A stretch of 64,000 bases of DNA, from positions 1,993,654-2,057,653 of the forward strand of contig NZ_CP007201.1 of NCBI RefSeq assembly GCF_000568815.1. The letters run 5' to 3'. A model generated the notes under the pieces. It was not told where the DNA came from. It ran no database searches and saw nothing but the letters and a program-made list of their open reading frames with translations. Of the stretch, positions 16,973-25,294 are shown piece by piece; the first letter of the stretch is position 1, and the number at the start of each line of letters is the position of its first letter. Source of the DNA: Sulfurospirillum multivorans DSM 12446. Lineage in GTDB: Bacteria; Campylobacterota; Campylobacteria; Campylobacterales; Sulfurospirillaceae. Made by a program: the position numbers and the translations under genes.

Positions 16973-17451
16973 GTGTTTCCCTCTTAAAATAGTTGTCAGC
17001 ACTTTCTTACATGTAAGAAATATGCAAAATGTGCACATTTTGATACATAAGCTTTTTGAAAATCTCACTTTAAATGCCTTCAATATGCTTCTTTTGCATA
17101 TTCACCACCATGATTTATCAAAAAACTCACCCCTAAAACCCACCATGAAGCACGTCGATACGTTTTGTATTCATGTTCTATAGAATTTTTTGGCCTCCCA
17201 TAACTTATGTGTTTTTATTAGATTTACTTTTTAACTATCTGTGAAGATTATATAGTAGGATTGTAGCATGAATATAGCAATGGCATTGATTGTAAAGTGT
17301 CGTATCAAAAAAAAATTTGGGAGGAGTAAATCGGTAATCTATTGACATGTAACGCTCTTATTTTTGGGCTTTGTATTAAAAAATATCTTCCTTATAAGCT
17401 GCTATTGGGTATCTTTCAAACACGTGAAAATGCGCTTGGGAGAAAAGGTTT
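16973..17451. promoter_or_regulatory. 480-bp divergent control region, mop versus FIST kinase
   Basis: No gene is seen here. On the mop side lie two adjacent perfect 18-bp palindromes: TTTCTTACATGTAAGAAA (17003-17020) and CAAAATGTGCACATTTTG (17025-17042), and an inverted repeat AATATGC/GCATATT (17082-17102). They are 30-130 bp from the mop start, where operators would be expected. A lone TTGACA occurs at 17342-17347 on the plus strand without a well-spaced -10. The length and symmetry suggest that both transcripts are regulated here. Confidence 0.6.
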
Positions 17452-19341
17452 ATGAAGACATACAATTTTTGTTATGAAACAGGTTCGGTGCACAGCATCA
17501 TTGATTTTTCGCTCTTTGAAACGGAAAAAAATGTTTTAGTCCAACTCTTTTGTGGGCAAGGAAAAGCTGTACTGCAAGAGATCAGCGACATTATCCTCAC
17601 CCAAATTCCCCATGCCATTTGTATCGGAACGACCACCGATGGAGAGATCTTTGGTGAGGCGATCACGACACTTAGAACCGTCATCTCCATTAGTATTTTT
17701 GAAAATACTTTCATTAAAACGGCCTACAGCAACCATGAAGACTCTTTTCAATGCGGTGTGAACATTGCCTCTGATTTGGTGAGCTCCAACACAAAACTCC
17801 TCATTCTTTTCTCCGATGGCACACGTATGAATGCCGAAGAGTTTTTAAAAGGAGTGGAATCGTATGATGCGACCATACCCATTTGCGGTGGCATGGCAGG
17901 TGATAATGGGAAGTTTGAGCAAACCTATATTTCATCCCAAAAGACCCTTTTAGGCGAAGGTGTGGTCGGGATTTCATTAAATTCTGATGCTTTACATGTA
18001 GCGACCGATTATAAGTTTGATTGGAAACCTATCGGGCTTAAGCATACCATTACGAAAGTAACAGAAAATAGAGTTTACCTGATCGATGGCATGAAAGCGG
18101 CTGAGTTTTACGATAAATACCTCGGCGGTAACTTCTCACAAACAGAATTTCCCCTCATTCTCGAAAAGTATGGCGTCACCATGGCAAGAGCCGTCATCGC
18201 CAAACATAACGATGGAAGTCTGAGTTACAGTGGCAATTTTAGCGAAGGTGACAAAGTCCGCATCGGCTTTGGCGACGCTGAGTCGTTGATGAAAGATCCC
18301 ATAGACGTTTTAGAAAACTTGCACACGATCAACGCAGAAACGTATTATGTCTTCTCCTGTATGGCACGAAGACGGTTTATGCCGTTTTTAATTAAACTGG
18401 GCATTGGCTCGTTTTCAAAAACAGCGGCAACCTCAGGGTTTTTTACCTACTCAGAGTTTTACCACCAAAACGGCCACAACAAGCTGCTCAACCAAACACT
18501 CACCGTCGTTGCCCTCAGCGAATCCATCACAAATACAGCTATGGCAACCTCTTCAAACAAAGAGGAGATTAAAAAGAAAACCCCCTACTCTAAAACGATT
18601 GAATCGTTAACCCACTTGATTGAGCAGAGTGCGCGCGATTACGACGAGCAGTCTAAACGCTTAGAGAAACAAAGACGCTACTCCAACACACTTTTAGCAT
18701 CCCACAAACAGTTTTTGCGCTACACCGTTCATGAGATGAACACGCCTCTGAGTGTCATCATGAACAATATTGAACTGCATGAGATGGAGTTTGGGAAAAG
18801 TACTTACTTGGAAAATATCGAAGTTGCGGCGAAAAGCATCTTTTCGATGTACGATGATTTGAGTTATTTGGTGAAAAAAGACCAAATCAACTATGTGAAG
18901 CGTCCCATTGATTTGATCGATTATATCCGCTGTCGCATCGACTTCTTTGCGCAAGTAGCGGACAAAGCCAAATCCATGTTTCTCTTTGAAACCAATTGCA
19001 ATGAAGCGATGATCTTCTTTAATGAGACCAAATTACAACGCATCATCGACAACAATCTCACCAATGCGATCAAATACACCTTTGAAAATGAAAAAATTGT
19101 CATCTCTATCTACAAAGATGCGGACAGCTGTCATTTTTGCATCGCGTCGCATTCGCGAAAAATTCAAAAACCCGAGAAAATCTTTGAAGAATTCTACCGT
19201 GAAGAAGAGGCACAAGACGGCTTTGGGCTCGGACTCAATCTCGTTAAAAGAATCTGTAAGGAAGAAAACGTGAAAATTACACTGCACTCCGATGAAGCCA
19301 TCACATCCTTTTCATACCAATTTAAAATCGAGGACGCATGA
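17452..19341 (+). CDS. FIST-domain sensor histidine kinase
   Basis: A 629-residue protein without membrane segments. FIST_N covers about residues 25-210 (IGTTTDGEIFGE; GGMAGDNGKF; GEGVVGISL), FIST_C about 215-360 (YDKYLGG; PFLIKLGIGSFSKT). A coiled coil leads to the kinase: H-box YTVHEMNTPLSVI (His near 424), N-box DNNLTNAIKYTF and G-box DGFGLGLNLV. FIST domains are thought to bind small ligands such as amino acids in the cytoplasm. It overlaps its response regulator by ATGA. Divergent placement from the mop operon suggests that the ligand belongs to that pathway; this is inference. Confidence 0.85.
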   Translation: MKTYNFCYETGSVHSIIDFSLFETEKNVLVQLFCGQGKAVLQEISDIILTQIPHAICIGTTTDGEIFGEAITTLRTVISISIFENTFIKTAYSNHEDSFQCGVNIASDLVSSNTKLLILFSDGTRMNAEEFLKGVESYDATIPICGGMAGDNGKFEQTYISSQKTLLGEGVVGISLNSDALHVATDYKFDWKPIGLKHTITKVTENRVYLIDGMKAAEFYDKYLGGNFSQTEFPLILEKYGVTMARAVIAKHNDGSLSYSGNFSEGDKVRIGFGDAESLMKDPIDVLENLHTINAETYYVFSCMARRRFMPFLIKLGIGSFSKTAATSGFFTYSEFYHQNGHNKLLNQTLTVVALSESITNTAMATSSNKEEIKKKTPYSKTIESLTHLIEQSARDYDEQSKRLEKQRRYSNTLLASHKQFLRYTVHEMNTPLSVIMNNIELHEMEFGKSTYLENIEVAAKSIFSMYDDLSYLVKKDQINYVKRPIDLIDYIRCRIDFFAQVADKAKSMFLFETNCNEAMIFFNETKLQRIIDNNLTNAIKYTFENEKIVISIYKDADSCHFCIASHSRKIQKPEKIFEEFYREEEAQDGFGLGLNLVKRICKEENVKITLHSDEAITSFSYQFKIEDA

Positions 19342-20006
19342 AAATTTTACTCCTAGAAGATGACATTCTCCTGAACGAATCAATTACAAAATACCTCACT
19401 ACCATCGGTCATGCCATGACATCGGTGCGAGATGGCAATGCCTGTTTAAGCATCTTGGAAAAAGAGCGGTTTGACCTGCTTGTTTTTGATATTAACGTAC
19501 CCAACATGGATGGACTTAGCATTTTAGAGACCTTGCATGCGCAAAAAAAAGTCATGCCCGTCATTTTTATATCAGCACTCATCGACATTGAAGACATCTC
19601 ACGAGCGTTTGAGCTGGGCTGTTTTGATTATCTGAAAAAACCGTTTCATCTCAAAGAGCTCAATATCCGAATCGACCGCATTTCAAAAACCTTAAAAAAA
19701 GAGAGGCATCACAAAAGACTCTCCACCTCTTACAGTTTTGATTGTGACGCGATGACGCTCTATTTTCATGAAGAGCCCCAAGTTTTATCCAAACGACAAC
19801 TGCAAATCATCCAATTCCTCACCCATAACCGAGGATTTGTCTGCAGTTACGACATGTTTCGAGAAAATGTATGGAATGATTTTGATATGGACGTCGACGA
19901 AGCCACCATCCGAACAGAAGTAAATCGCCTGAAAAGTCATTTGAAAGAAGATTTTATCACCAATATTAGAGGGATCGGGTATATGGTAAAAACCCCTTCG
20001 ATGTAG
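19338..20006 (+). CDS. OmpR-family response regulator, FIST-kinase partner
   Basis: 222 residues. The receiver domain has LLEDDILL, the phospho-acceptor in LLVFDINVPNMDG (about residue 51), VIFISAL and the Lys of DYLKKPFH. The winged-helix domain ends in IRGIGYMVKTP, close to the usual GxGYxx signature. It is translationally coupled to the FIST kinase. Its target could be the divergent mop operon, where two perfect palindromes lie; direct repeats typical for OmpR-type binding were not found by eye. Confidence 0.85.
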   Translation: MKILLLEDDILLNESITKYLTTIGHAMTSVRDGNACLSILEKERFDLLVFDINVPNMDGLSILETLHAQKKVMPVIFISALIDIEDISRAFELGCFDYLKKPFHLKELNIRIDRISKTLKKERHHKRLSTSYSFDCDAMTLYFHEEPQVLSKRQLQIIQFLTHNRGFVCSYDMFRENVWNDFDMDVDEATIRTEVNRLKSHLKEDFITNIRGIGYMVKTPSM

Positions 20007-20076
20007 CGACATCCATACCGAATAAATTATTATTGTATTTTAGTGTTATCAAAAAACATGTAACATAAAAAAAGAA

Positions 20077-20099
20077 AAACCTTACGAAAAGTAAGGTTT
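20077..20099 (-). terminator. Intrinsic terminator of the cytochrome c gene
   Basis: AAACCTTAC and GTAAGGTTT flank a five-base loop. Read on the minus strand the hairpin is followed by TTCTTTTTTT. It overlaps the cytochrome gene stop and lies between convergent genes. Confidence 0.75.
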
Positions 20100-20553
20100 A
20101 TTTCATAACGTATTTGACATGATCTTTATAGGCTAAATGGCATGAAATACAGCTGTTTCCTAACTCTTTAACATTATCATACGCACCAATCCAATCTTTT
20201 TTTTGGACCGCTTTTTCAATCAAAGCAACATCCTCATCCATCTTTTCATCATGATACACCAGCATGGCTTTAAACCCTTCTTGGCTATCTTTATCCATAA
20301 TGAGCCATGGGTTTTGTTTAGGCGCTGGATGGGTTCTGATAAAATCAATACCACGATCGACGAGGAGTTTATTCATAGTAATGACACCTTTTTGAATGTT
20401 ATCATACGCCATACCCATACCGCTCATCAGTTGTGCGTAGGTAATATCCTCTTTTTTCATACTTTTTACAAGATCTTCAGCACTTTTTTCTTGCGCCACC
20501 AATGTCAATCCTGCACACACTAAAAGTGTGCCTATTTTTAATAATTGTCTCAT
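20098..20553 (-). CDS. Periplasmic monohaem cytochrome c (c'/c556-like)
   Basis: About 151 residues. Two adjacent ATGs lie behind AAAGGAG; the second (20553) has better spacing. A signal peptide (RQLLKIGTLLVCAGLTLVA) is followed by a helical domain and a single C-terminal haem site CISCH (near residue 139). One C-terminal CxxCH in a four-helix protein is the cytochrome c'/c556 layout. It probably carries electrons or binds a gas in the periplasm. It lies just downstream of the b561 gene, so the pair may move electrons across the membrane together. Confidence 0.75.
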   Translation of the reverse strand: MRQLLKIGTLLVCAGLTLVAQEKSAEDLVKSMKKEDITYAQLMSGMGMAYDNIQKGVITMNKLLVDRGIDFIRTHPAPKQNPWLIMDKDSQEGFKAMLVYHDEKMDEDVALIEKAVQKKDWIGAYDNVKELGNSCISCHLAYKDHVKYVMK

Positions 20554-20563
20554 CATTGCTCCT

Positions 20564-21076
20564 TTAAAACCACATGCGTTTGATAATATTGTTCTTACTT
20601 TTAATGGCATACGAGACCACACCTGCAACGTGCATAACGATTAAGAAGAGAAGCACTTTGGTTAAAAATCCATGGACAATGCCCACGCCAAAATCTTTAA
20701 AACTACCGTAAAGCTCTTTTTCTAATCCGAAGAAAATAATCTGCCCTAAAGAAGCACTTTGTGCAAGCACAAATCCACTCACCCCAATCGCAATAATGAC
20801 ACCATAGATGGCGATATGATTGGCTTTCATCATCATGGCTCTAAAAGGGCTCATGGAAAGGGCTTCTGGCTTTGGCGCTCTTACAATCACCCAGATACGA
20901 ATCAGGCTTAAAAGCGTTGCAATAATGCCTAAAATCATATGGATTTTTAAAGAACCTAACTTTTCAACCGTATTGGGCATGTTTGACAAAACAAATGTTC
21001 CTGTCATCAAAAGAAAAATAAGCAATCCTCCACTAAGCCAGTGAAGGATAACAGAGCGTGATGTGTAGCGTGTCAT
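20564..21076 (-). CDS. Cytochrome b561-family membrane protein
   Basis: 170 residues, four predicted membrane helices. Haem-ligand candidates are His in VILHWLSGG (helix 1), KIHMILG (helix 2), NHIAIYG (helix 3) and VMHVAG (helix 4), as in diheme b561 proteins. In this family the protein takes electrons from quinol to a periplasmic acceptor. The likely acceptor is the cytochrome c encoded 10 bp downstream. A short gap to the Spy-like gene upstream suggests one transcript of three. Confidence 0.82.
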   Translation of the reverse strand: MTRYTSRSVILHWLSGGLLIFLLMTGTFVLSNMPNTVEKLGSLKIHMILGIIATLLSLIRIWVIVRAPKPEALSMSPFRAMMMKANHIAIYGVIIAIGVSGFVLAQSASLGQIIFFGLEKELYGSFKDFGVGIVHGFLTKVLLFLIVMHVAGVVSYAIKSKNNIIKRMWF

Positions 21077-21087
21077 AATCTCTCCTT

Positions 21088-21531
21088 TTAAATTGCAAGT
21101 TTAGTGGCTAAGGTTTTGCGTTGTTCGGTTGTCAAAACACTCAAAACTTTTTCAATGCTCTTGGCTTGAACATCGATCATCTCTTTAGACAAAGAAGCTC
21201 TGTTTTTGACAAAACCCTCTTTATCAAAGGTGCCATCTTTGTTGATGATAACGACCGCTTCTTTGGGTTCGACTTTGTCAAAACGCTGTTCACGTAGATC
21301 AAACATCACTTTTCGAATCTCATTCCATTGTGTTTTAGACAAATCCATATTGGAGAGTGTCATCATAACCTCTTGCATACCATTGCCACTCATTGCCATC
21401 TGCTTTTGAAAAGGCATTTTTCTAGATTGGCTATCGCAGTCCATAAAACCTTTTGGTCCTCCAAAAGCGTAAACTGAGCTTGATGCCACCATAAGCGCTA
21501 GACTAAGTGTGATGAGTTTTGTTGTTTTCAT
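21088..21531 (-). CDS. Spy/CpxP-like periplasmic protein
   Basis: 147 residues with a signal peptide ending near SSVYA. The mature part is rich in Met, Lys and helix-forming residues; LSKTQWNEIRKVMFDLREQR and LTTEQRKTLATKL resemble the two LTxxQ motifs of Spy and CpxP. Those proteins act as periplasmic chaperones or negative regulators of envelope stress kinases. Here the two-component genes lie next, on the same strand, as cpxP lies next to cpxRA. A role in sensing metal or membrane stress is inferred from this arrangement. Confidence 0.65.
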   Translation of the reverse strand: MKTTKLITLSLALMVASSSVYAFGGPKGFMDCDSQSRKMPFQKQMAMSGNGMQEVMMTLSNMDLSKTQWNEIRKVMFDLREQRFDKVEPKEAVVIINKDGTFDKEGFVKNRASLSKEMIDVQAKSIEKVLSVLTTEQRKTLATKLAI

Positions 21532-21618
21532 CGTGAATCCTTTTTTTGATTTGTGATGAAAGTATAAGAGACGAAGGTAATCCTTAACCCAAGCGAAGGT
21601 AAACAGAGGTAAATAAGG

Positions 21619-22839
21619 TTATTTTGGGGAAATTATTAAAGTGACATGAGCGTTCTCATAAGTATAGTCTATCGTATAGCCATTAAGATGGACGGTTTTT
21701 TGAATGATAAAAAGACCAAATCCATACCCCGTTGAGCTCTTATGTCTTTGTGTTTTATCCAATTTCCAACTGTGTAAATTCTGAGAAATATCAATAGGAA
21801 GCGGTTCTCCTACATTGGAAATGTAGAGTTTATTTTCCTTACATGTAAGAGATACTGTATGGTTTTTGGAATATTGCAAGGCATTGTCGAGTATATTTTT
21901 TAAACAAACCAACCACAACTCTTTATCTCCGTACAGCGTATAGCCTTCACACCCCTTTGTTTGTATAGCGTCCGTATCCTTTACATGTAAGGTTTGTGAA
22001 ACTTCTTCTAAAAGGGAGTTTAGCGCATGAGGGTGAGGCAGAATCGTTTCATTTTTACCAATAAGCTCTTCTAAGGTCTTAAAGGTGTTGAGCTGAGTGT
22101 TAATCGCCTCAAACACCGTGTGGATTTGTTCATGTGTTTTGAGCGAGGGCTCATTTTTAAGGTAAAACATTCCTTTTGCCAAAGGTGTTTTCATCTCATG
22201 CATAAATATTTTATTAAACATCTCGCGCGTTTCTAATAGGTAGCTAATGTGACGGATGGCTTTGTTGTAGGAGTGGGTGATTTGATTGATTTCTTTATAC
22301 TGCGAGGTGATTGCCACTTCAGAATAATCCCCACCTTCCATTCGTGTAAAGTGTCGCTCCACATCCATAAGCGGTGTGAGCATTTTTTTTGAAACCATAA
22401 ATAAAATCGTTTGAAGTCCCAACAAGATAGCAAAAATGGAGTGAATCAAAATGAGCGCATAATCCTCTTCTAAATCTTCCAAATAAAGGGAGCCTATAGG
22501 ATTGTACACATACATCACCTTTTTCCCTTGGTACGAAAAGAGGCTGAAGCCTTTAAATTCATCTCCTTTATGATAGAGCATTTTTGCTTCGCTCGAGGGC
22601 TTTTGGGTGAATATTTTAACGTTATACTCTTTCAAATCTTCATCACTCACACTAAAAGATTGAAGCAGTACGGGTTGCAGTGAGCTTGCGATACTAAAAT
22701 AACGCGCCATATTGTGTTCGTCTTGCAGGTGTTTTTGGCGAATATAAAAAAATCCCCACAGTCCAAGAATGACCACAAGGGAGATCACAAATAAAAGCCT
22801 GATTTGTACGATTAATGAGGTTTTGATATTACTCCACAA
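21619..22839 (-). CDS. Membrane sensor histidine kinase (ArsS/CprS-like)
   Basis: About 406 residues. The frame stays open to an ATG at 22905, but that overlaps the regulator by 77 bases; TTG at 22839 has GAGGG seven bases upstream and gives a short overlap, so it is preferred. An N-terminal membrane helix, a periplasmic loop and a second helix (SIFAILLGLQTILFMVS) are followed by HAMP-like DNA-proximal sequence, H-box MHEMKTPLAKGMF and G-box STGYGFGLFII. The H-box with KTPLAKG is typical of epsilonproteobacterial ArsS/CprS kinases. It probably controls the Spy-b561-cytochrome genes next to it. TTACATGTAA at 21839 and 21981. Confidence 0.82.
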   Translation of the reverse strand: MWSNIKTSLIVQIRLLFVISLVVILGLWGFFYIRQKHLQDEHNMARYFSIASSLQPVLLQSFSVSDEDLKEYNVKIFTQKPSSEAKMLYHKGDEFKGFSLFSYQGKKVMYVYNPIGSLYLEDLEEDYALILIHSIFAILLGLQTILFMVSKKMLTPLMDVERHFTRMEGGDYSEVAITSQYKEINQITHSYNKAIRHISYLLETREMFNKIFMHEMKTPLAKGMFYLKNEPSLKTHEQIHTVFEAINTQLNTFKTLEELIGKNETILPHPHALNSLLEEVSQTLHVKDTDAIQTKGCEGYTLYGDKELWLVCLKNILDNALQYSKNHTVSLTCKENKLYISNVGEPLPIDISQNLHSWKLDKTQRHKSSTGYGFGLFIIQKTVHLNGYTIDYTYENAHVTLIISPK

Positions 22840-23488
22840 GGCGGTACCCTCGACCACGAAGGGCGATGATGTGCTCTTTAGGTGAATAGGGTTTGATTTT
22901 CCCACGAATTTTGCTGATAATCATCTCTAAACTTTTCCCATCCATCGAGGATATAGCGGGTGAATCGTAGAGGAGTTGCTCTTTGGAAACCACATTGCCA
23001 TTATGTTTGACGAGCTGTGAAGCAACTTCAAATTCTGCTTCGGTGAGCAACAAAGGGTGTTCCAAGTAGAGCACATCATGGGCTTTAACATCCACAACAA
23101 ATACTTTTTTGGGTTTATCATCGGCAAAGGCACGGACTCTGCGCAACAAACTGCTAATGCGTGCATACAGCTCATCAGGGTCATAAGGTTTTGGCAAGTA
23201 ATCATCCGCACCGATTTGAAGTCCCATCACTTTGTCGCTGGTACTGTTGCGAGCGGAGGAGATAATAATAGGAATCTGGCTTTTTTTGCGTAGTTCACGA
23301 CACACTTCAAGCCCATCCATCCCTGGAAGCCCCAAATCCAAAAGTACTAAACTGTACGCATCAAGAGATGTAACGATAGCGTTAAAAGGGTCATCGCAGA
23401 TATCTACATGTAAGCTTCTTTGCTCCAAAAACGCTTGAATCAAAGAGGCAAACTCTTCATCATCTTCAATCAATAAAATCTTTTGCAT
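22829..23488 (-). CDS. OmpR-family response regulator
   Basis: 219 residues. The receiver has LIEDDEEF, the phospho-acceptor in LVLLDLGLPGMDG (about residue 51), IIISSARN and the Lys of DDYLPKPYD. The winged-helix domain ends in ALRGRGYRLVE. It precedes the kinase with a short overlap, the usual order for this class in Campylobacterota. It starts only 4 bp from the end of the DmeR gene, but that gene is a metal regulator with its own promoter, so linkage is uncertain. Confidence 0.85.
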   Translation of the reverse strand: MQKILLIEDDEEFASLIQAFLEQRSLHVDICDDPFNAIVTSLDAYSLVLLDLGLPGMDGLEVCRELRKKSQIPIIISSARNSTSDKVMGLQIGADDYLPKPYDPDELYARISSLLRRVRAFADDKPKKVFVVDVKAHDVLYLEHPLLLTEAEFEVASQLVKHNGNVVSKEQLLYDSPAISSMDGKSLEMIISKIRGKIKPYSPKEHIIALRGRGYRLVE

Positions 23489-23492
23489 CGCC

Positions 23493-23765
23493 TTACCTCA
23501 AATACGTTTTTAAAAGACTCGCAAGGTTAAGTATCTCTTTTTCACGATCAGCTTCACTGACGTGATTTCCAAGATGTTCTTTAATATGCCCATCAAGTAC
23601 CTCGCTCATTAACGAGTGTATTGCACCTCGTGCCGCGCTGATTTGCTGTAATATTTTAAAACACTCTTTTTCGTCTTCCAAAGCTTTTTCAAGACTGCTC
23701 AATTGCCCTTTGATTTTTTTAACCCGCAAAAGCAGTTTCTCTTTATTGGCGATCGTATGAGACAT
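23493..23765 (-). CDS. dmeR: RcnR/DmeR-type metal-responsive repressor
   Basis: 90 residues of the CsoR/RcnR/FrmR (DUF156) family: LLLRVKKIKGQLSSLEKAL, then CFKILQQISAARGAIHSLM, then DGHIKEHLG. The single Cys and the His residues (MSHTIAN at the N-terminus; H-x3-H near 60-64) point to the nickel/cobalt-binding RcnR/DmeR branch, not the copper branch, which has C-H-C. It is divergent from a DmeF exporter, with a matching operator between. Metal binding should release DNA and open dmeF. Confidence 0.82.
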   Translation of the reverse strand: MSHTIANKEKLLLRVKKIKGQLSSLEKALEDEKECFKILQQISAARGAIHSLMSEVLDGHIKEHLGNHVSEADREKEILNLASLLKTYLR

Positions 23766-23791
23766 TTTTGACCTTTAGAATTTTATTAGAT

Positions 23792-23808
23792 ATACTGGGG
23801 TATAGTAT
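23792..23808. promoter_or_regulatory. RcnR-type operator between dmeR and dmeF
   Basis: ATACTGGGGTATAGTAT: TACT, a G-tract, then AGTA, which is the design of RcnR-family operators (TACT-Gn-N-AGTA). It lies in the 69-bp gap, 27 bp from each gene, and can block both promoters. Confidence 0.7.
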
Positions 23809-23834
23809 CAAAAAAAAATTTAAAAAGGTCTAAA

Positions 23835-24755
23835 ATGAACACGCTAGAATCGCTCAAATGTCTTGCACATTCGCACAATTTCGATACCTCCAATCCGATC
23901 GCACAGAAAAATACGCTTTATGCTACTCTGTTGACGTTTGCTATGATGGTCTTTGAAATCGTCGGCGGTCTTTATTTTAACTCAATGGCACTTTTAGCGG
24001 ACGGATGGCATATGAGTTCGCATACTTTGGCACTTGGCATGGCGTTTATAGCGTACGTTATGGCACATAAATTCGCGAAAGACTTTCGCTTTAATTTCGG
24101 AACGTATAAGATAGAAGTGCTAGGTGGCTACACCAGTGCGATTTTACTTTTGGTCGTCGCTTTTTTTATGGCATTCCACTCGTTTGAACGCCTTTTCAAT
24201 CCGGTGCAAATTGCCTATCAAGAAGCGATCGCCATAGCTGTTCTCGGATTGATCGTCAATCTTATATGCGCATGGCTTCTCCAAGACGATCATCATCGTC
24301 ACCACGGACACGAACATCATGAACATCATAACCACCGTCACGATATGAATCTTAAAGCTGCTTACCTTCACGTTCTCGCCGATGCGATGACGTCGGTTTT
24401 AGCGATTGTCGCACTTTTAGGCGGCATGCTATGGGGTGCAAATTGGCTTGATCCGGTTATGGGAATCGTCGGTTCAATCTTGGTTTTCGTATGGGCGATA
24501 GGGCTGATCAAACAATCGGGGAAAATACTTTTAGACGCAACGATGGACGAGCCGATCGTTCAAGAAATCATCGACGTTATCAATACTTTGGAAGAAAAAA
24601 TTTCGATTAAGGATTTGCATGTATGGCAAGTCGGCAAAGGCAAATATGGCTGCATTCTAACGCTTTACGCTCAAATGACCCTTAACATCGAACGTATCAA
24701 ACACGAGCTTTCCATTCATGAAGAGCTGGTACATGTATCGATCGAACTCGCATAA
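23835..24755 (+). CDS. dmeF: DmeF-like cobalt/nickel CDF exporter
   Basis: 306 residues, cation diffusion facilitator family. The N-terminal HSHNFD is typical of DmeF. Helix 2 has the metal site ALLADGWHMSSH; helix 5 has HVLADAMTSV. Between helices 4 and 5 lies a His-rich loop (HHRHHGHEHHEHHNHRHD, residues about 154-171). A short cytosolic C-terminal domain follows. It should export Co2+ and Ni2+ into the periplasm by proton antiport. The neighbouring DmeR and the operator support this. It has no exact TTACATGTAA, only one near copy (TACATGTA at 24731). Confidence 0.88.
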   Translation: MNTLESLKCLAHSHNFDTSNPIAQKNTLYATLLTFAMMVFEIVGGLYFNSMALLADGWHMSSHTLALGMAFIAYVMAHKFAKDFRFNFGTYKIEVLGGYTSAILLLVVAFFMAFHSFERLFNPVQIAYQEAIAIAVLGLIVNLICAWLLQDDHHRHHGHEHHEHHNHRHDMNLKAAYLHVLADAMTSVLAIVALLGGMLWGANWLDPVMGIVGSILVFVWAIGLIKQSGKILLDATMDEPIVQEIIDVINTLEEKISIKDLHVWQVGKGKYGCILTLYAQMTLNIERIKHELSIHEELVHVSIELA

Positions 24756-24802
24756 AAAGCTTCCTTAAAGGTGCCAACACACGTTATCGGCACCGTAGAA
24801 CA

Positions 24803-25294
24803 TTATGATTTAGCAGAATTTAGCTTTTTAAGCAGTCTATTTGTGTTGTAAATACTGATAAACAACGTCGCGCCCAGAAGCACAAATGCCAAGCCAAGGC
24901 AAACACTGAGTGCGAGTGGTACGCTTTGGCTCATCGCTTTTGCGGGAGAAGCTGGCTCATTTTTGATTGCTGTTTTTTCAAACCCATCTTTGGGAGCGAT
25001 GCCTTTACGACTAACTTGATGACCAGGACCTCCATCTAAAATTACCTCGTACGGCACTTTAGGGATGCTCAAAATAAGTTCACTGCTATCGGGCAGTCTT
25101 TGTTGGAGCAAAATCTCTTGGCTTCCTAAGGCTTGCAGTTTCACCAAAGCTCCAGGAGCGCCCTCACCTGTGCTAAATTCGCCTTTGATGTTGATCGTGT
25201 CATCGTCATTGTCGCTTACATGTAACAACAACGTATGCGCGCACATCAGCGTTGGCAACATCAATCCCATCATCCACACCATCAATTTTTTCAT
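24803..25294 (-). CDS. Periplasmic protein with C-terminal membrane anchor (CbiL/NikL-like)
   Basis: 163 residues: a signal peptide to about MCAHTLLLH, a beta-rich domain (NIKGEFSTGEGAPGALVKLQ; VPYEVILDGGPGHQVS), a linker, and one C-terminal membrane helix (LALSVCLGLAFVLLGATLF). The Ala-His at the mature N-terminus and the Ig-like domain resemble the extra subunits of Ni/Co uptake systems (CbiL, NikL, DUF4198), but identity is low by eye. It overlaps the PepSY gene by ATGA, so it works with the TonB locus. That raises the chance that this locus imports nickel or a metallophore, not only iron. Confidence 0.55.
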   Translation of the reverse strand: MKKLMVWMMGLMLPTLMCAHTLLLHVSDNDDDTINIKGEFSTGEGAPGALVKLQALGSQEILLQQRLPDSSELILSIPKVPYEVILDGGPGHQVSRKGIAPKDGFEKTAIKNEPASPAKAMSQSVPLALSVCLGLAFVLLGATLFISIYNTNRLLKKLNSAKS

